Source: a virus. Taken from it: a stretch of DNA of 60,084 bases. This document shows, piece by piece, positions 59,013 through 60,084 of this stretch. The position numbers and the translations under genes are program-made. The DNA is taken from the IMG/VR virus record IMGVR_UViG_3300030331_003909, positions 1 to 60,084 of that record; one strand, written 5' to 3'. Position 1 is the stretch's first letter. The number at the start of each line of letters is the position of its first letter. Below the pieces are notes generated by a model, which was given only the letters and a program-made list of their open reading frames with translations, made no database searches and was not told the DNA's origin.

Positions 59013-60084
59013 TTCCAGAAAGACTTATAAACTGATTCGTTAATCGTTTCTGGGTTTACTACTTCTGGTGTATTAAATACGTAATATTCTTTATTGTCTT
59101 TAATGGTAGGCCCTTGTCCGTCGTTATTAAAAATATAACCTTTTCCTTGTGAGGGCCCAAAAAAGAAATATTTCGTTGTGTCTGCATTATAAGGTTGTAA
59201 GTCGTATGACTCTACCCACCACTGACCATTTTTTTGGTACATTCCTCTGAATGGTTTAACTTGGTAGGTGTGTTTTATGTTAGTACCTGTTTTAATCATT
59301 GTTACATCCACTCCTGTTATTGCGTCATTAAATATTCCTGGTTCTCCCGAATAATAAGGTTCCCACTCACTTCCATATAAATTACTTAAATATTTAGCAG
59401 CCTCCTGTTCAGCTATTTGACCTCCCTCCCATTGTGTCGTATTTTTTTCAACTAACTTATTAAATACTGGTTTTCCCATACCAAACAGTTCATTTTTATT
59501 TTCTTTTAACCAATCTGTAAACTCATCAATATTAAACCAACAATTGAGGTTGTTGTCATTTTTGTGTTGTGCATAAGCTTCGATTAATATTTTTCTCACA
59601 TTAGAATTTGTCTCAAAGAAATTTAATATGGACCATCCATGTGTGGTCCCATAAGCATCTGTACCTGGAACATTAATAAATCCATTCTTTAGGTGATACG
59701 GAGTTGGTAACCCATCTGGTGCTTTGTATTGAGAATACATTTGATTTAATATTTTTCTAATTGTGGATTGTAATTTTTTACGCCATTGACATGTTTTACA
59801 CCAATATGTCGGTTTTAGAACGTTATTTTTATTATAATTACAGTTGCCCCCTCCAGGTTGTGGTTCTGGTTGGTTTCTTTCTCGTCTATTAAACACCAGG
59901 TCTAGGTCTCCTCTTGTATTATTATTATAGTTAACTTGTAGACCACCATATTTACCATCTTTAACTTCGTAAGAATCAATGCTAATCGTAGGATAGTCAT
60001 CGGTAGGTCCGTTTAAGACTAACCTCTCTACTCCTGGTAATTTTTTGTCTTTAGTTTTTAAAAATACAAGTTGATTCCTACCAT
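59009..60084 (-). CDS. Partial protein with possible nuclease-like core
   Basis: The frame is open without a stop from 59009 to the window edge, so the true start lies beyond 60084 and a GTG at 59896 is not needed. The visible 358 codons include a Cys-rich stretch (WCKTCQWRKK), then GGQIAEQEAAKYLSNLYG, GVDVTMIKTG and TYQVKPFRG. Glu-helix, GxDVT and QxK in this order resemble a PD-(D/E)xK nuclease core, but the match is weak. Function is otherwise unknown. Confidence 0.55.
   Translation of the reverse strand, partial: GRNQLVFLKTKDKKLPGVERLVLNGPTDDYPTISIDSYEVKDGKYGGLQVNYNNNTRGDLDLVFNRRERNQPEPQPGGGNCNYNKNNVLKPTYWCKTCQWRKKLQSTIRKILNQMYSQYKAPDGLPTPYHLKNGFINVPGTDAYGTTHGWSILNFFETNSNVRKILIEAYAQHKNDNNLNCWFNIDEFTDWLKENKNELFGMGKPVFNKLVEKNTTQWEGGQIAEQEAAKYLSNLYGSEWEPYYSGEPGIFNDAITGVDVTMIKTGTNIKHTYQVKPFRGMYQKNGQWWVESYDLQPYNADTTKYFFFGPSQGKGYIFNNDGQGPTIKDNKEYYVFNTPEVVNPETINESVYKSFWN

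Noticed and set aside
59894-59896. GTG start for the last minus-strand gene
   Set aside because: The same frame continues open through the window edge with normal protein composition, so this GTG (a Val codon) is probably internal.
1-60084. CRISPR arrays, insertion sequences, integrase or attachment sites
   Set aside because: I saw no spaced direct-repeat array, transposase, integrase or duplicated tRNA end. The tRNA cluster shows no integration signs.

Overview
The window reads as part of the genome of a large, T4-like tailed phage (contractile-tail, myovirus type) of a Bacteroidota host, probably a flavobacterium. The phage call rests on a near-contiguous minus-strand block with a gp23-type major capsid protein, a scaffold-like protein, a gp21-type prohead protease, a gp20-type portal and a large terminase, plus a gp55-like late sigma factor, PhoH, a dUTPase, a spike-like baseplate protein and a cyanophage-style tail fibre. 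The host call rests on four promoters with the Bacteroidota layout (TTG, exactly 20 nt, TAnnTTTG or one mismatch), the strong AT bias (TTA and AGA codons dominate) and a tmRNA whose tag begins with Gly, as Bacteroidota tags do.

Layout. 1-2724 (+): six small probable virion or late genes. 2754-2837: terminator, then a host-type promoter. 2838-21268 (+): an 18 kb tightly packed, often overlapping operon dominated by glycan genes: GT-B and GT-A glycosyltransferases, RmlB-, Gmd- and Fcl-type nucleotide-sugar enzymes, a GT10 fucosyltransferase, a metazoan-like GT7 beta-1,4-galactosyltransferase homologue, two sulfotransferases, a half-size DegT aminotransferase, a cupin and methyltransferases. A DnaQ-type exonuclease, dUTPase and PhoH sit among them. 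21268-27778 (+): late sigma factor and tail/baseplate genes. 27845-28348 (+): a secreted CAP-domain protein, followed by a strong two-way terminator. 28417-44686 (-): head morphogenesis block. 44688-48791: divergent dnaK (-) and an N-domain-less clpC (+). 48792-51158 (-): tail fibre and an M20-type peptidase. 51270-51983 (+): tRNA-Leu(UAA), tRNA-Arg(UCU), a degenerate tRNA-like element and a complete tmRNA. 52040-56852 (-): virion-associated proteins, three of which share an N-terminal motif. 56948-60084: a lipoprotein, small genes and a protein truncated by the window edge.

How it fits together. The most unusual content is the glycan operon. Gmd plus Fcl make GDP-L-fucose, GT10 would transfer the fucose, the GT7 enzyme would add Gal or (from a Leu at the donor-specificity position) GalNAc in beta-1,4 linkage, and PAPS-dependent sulfotransferases could cap the product. 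Together they resemble a route to a fucosylated, sulfated LacNAc/LacdiNAc-like (Lewis-type) glycan, either on the virion or on the infected cell surface. A second theme is protein quality control: DnaK, ClpC and tmRNA are all phage-encoded. A third is regulation: a repeated sense-strand motif TATTTAT(A/T) lies 9-19 nt upstream of many structural genes and the tmRNA, and may be the late promoter read by the gp55-like sigma factor. All functions are read from motifs by eye; no database search was possible.
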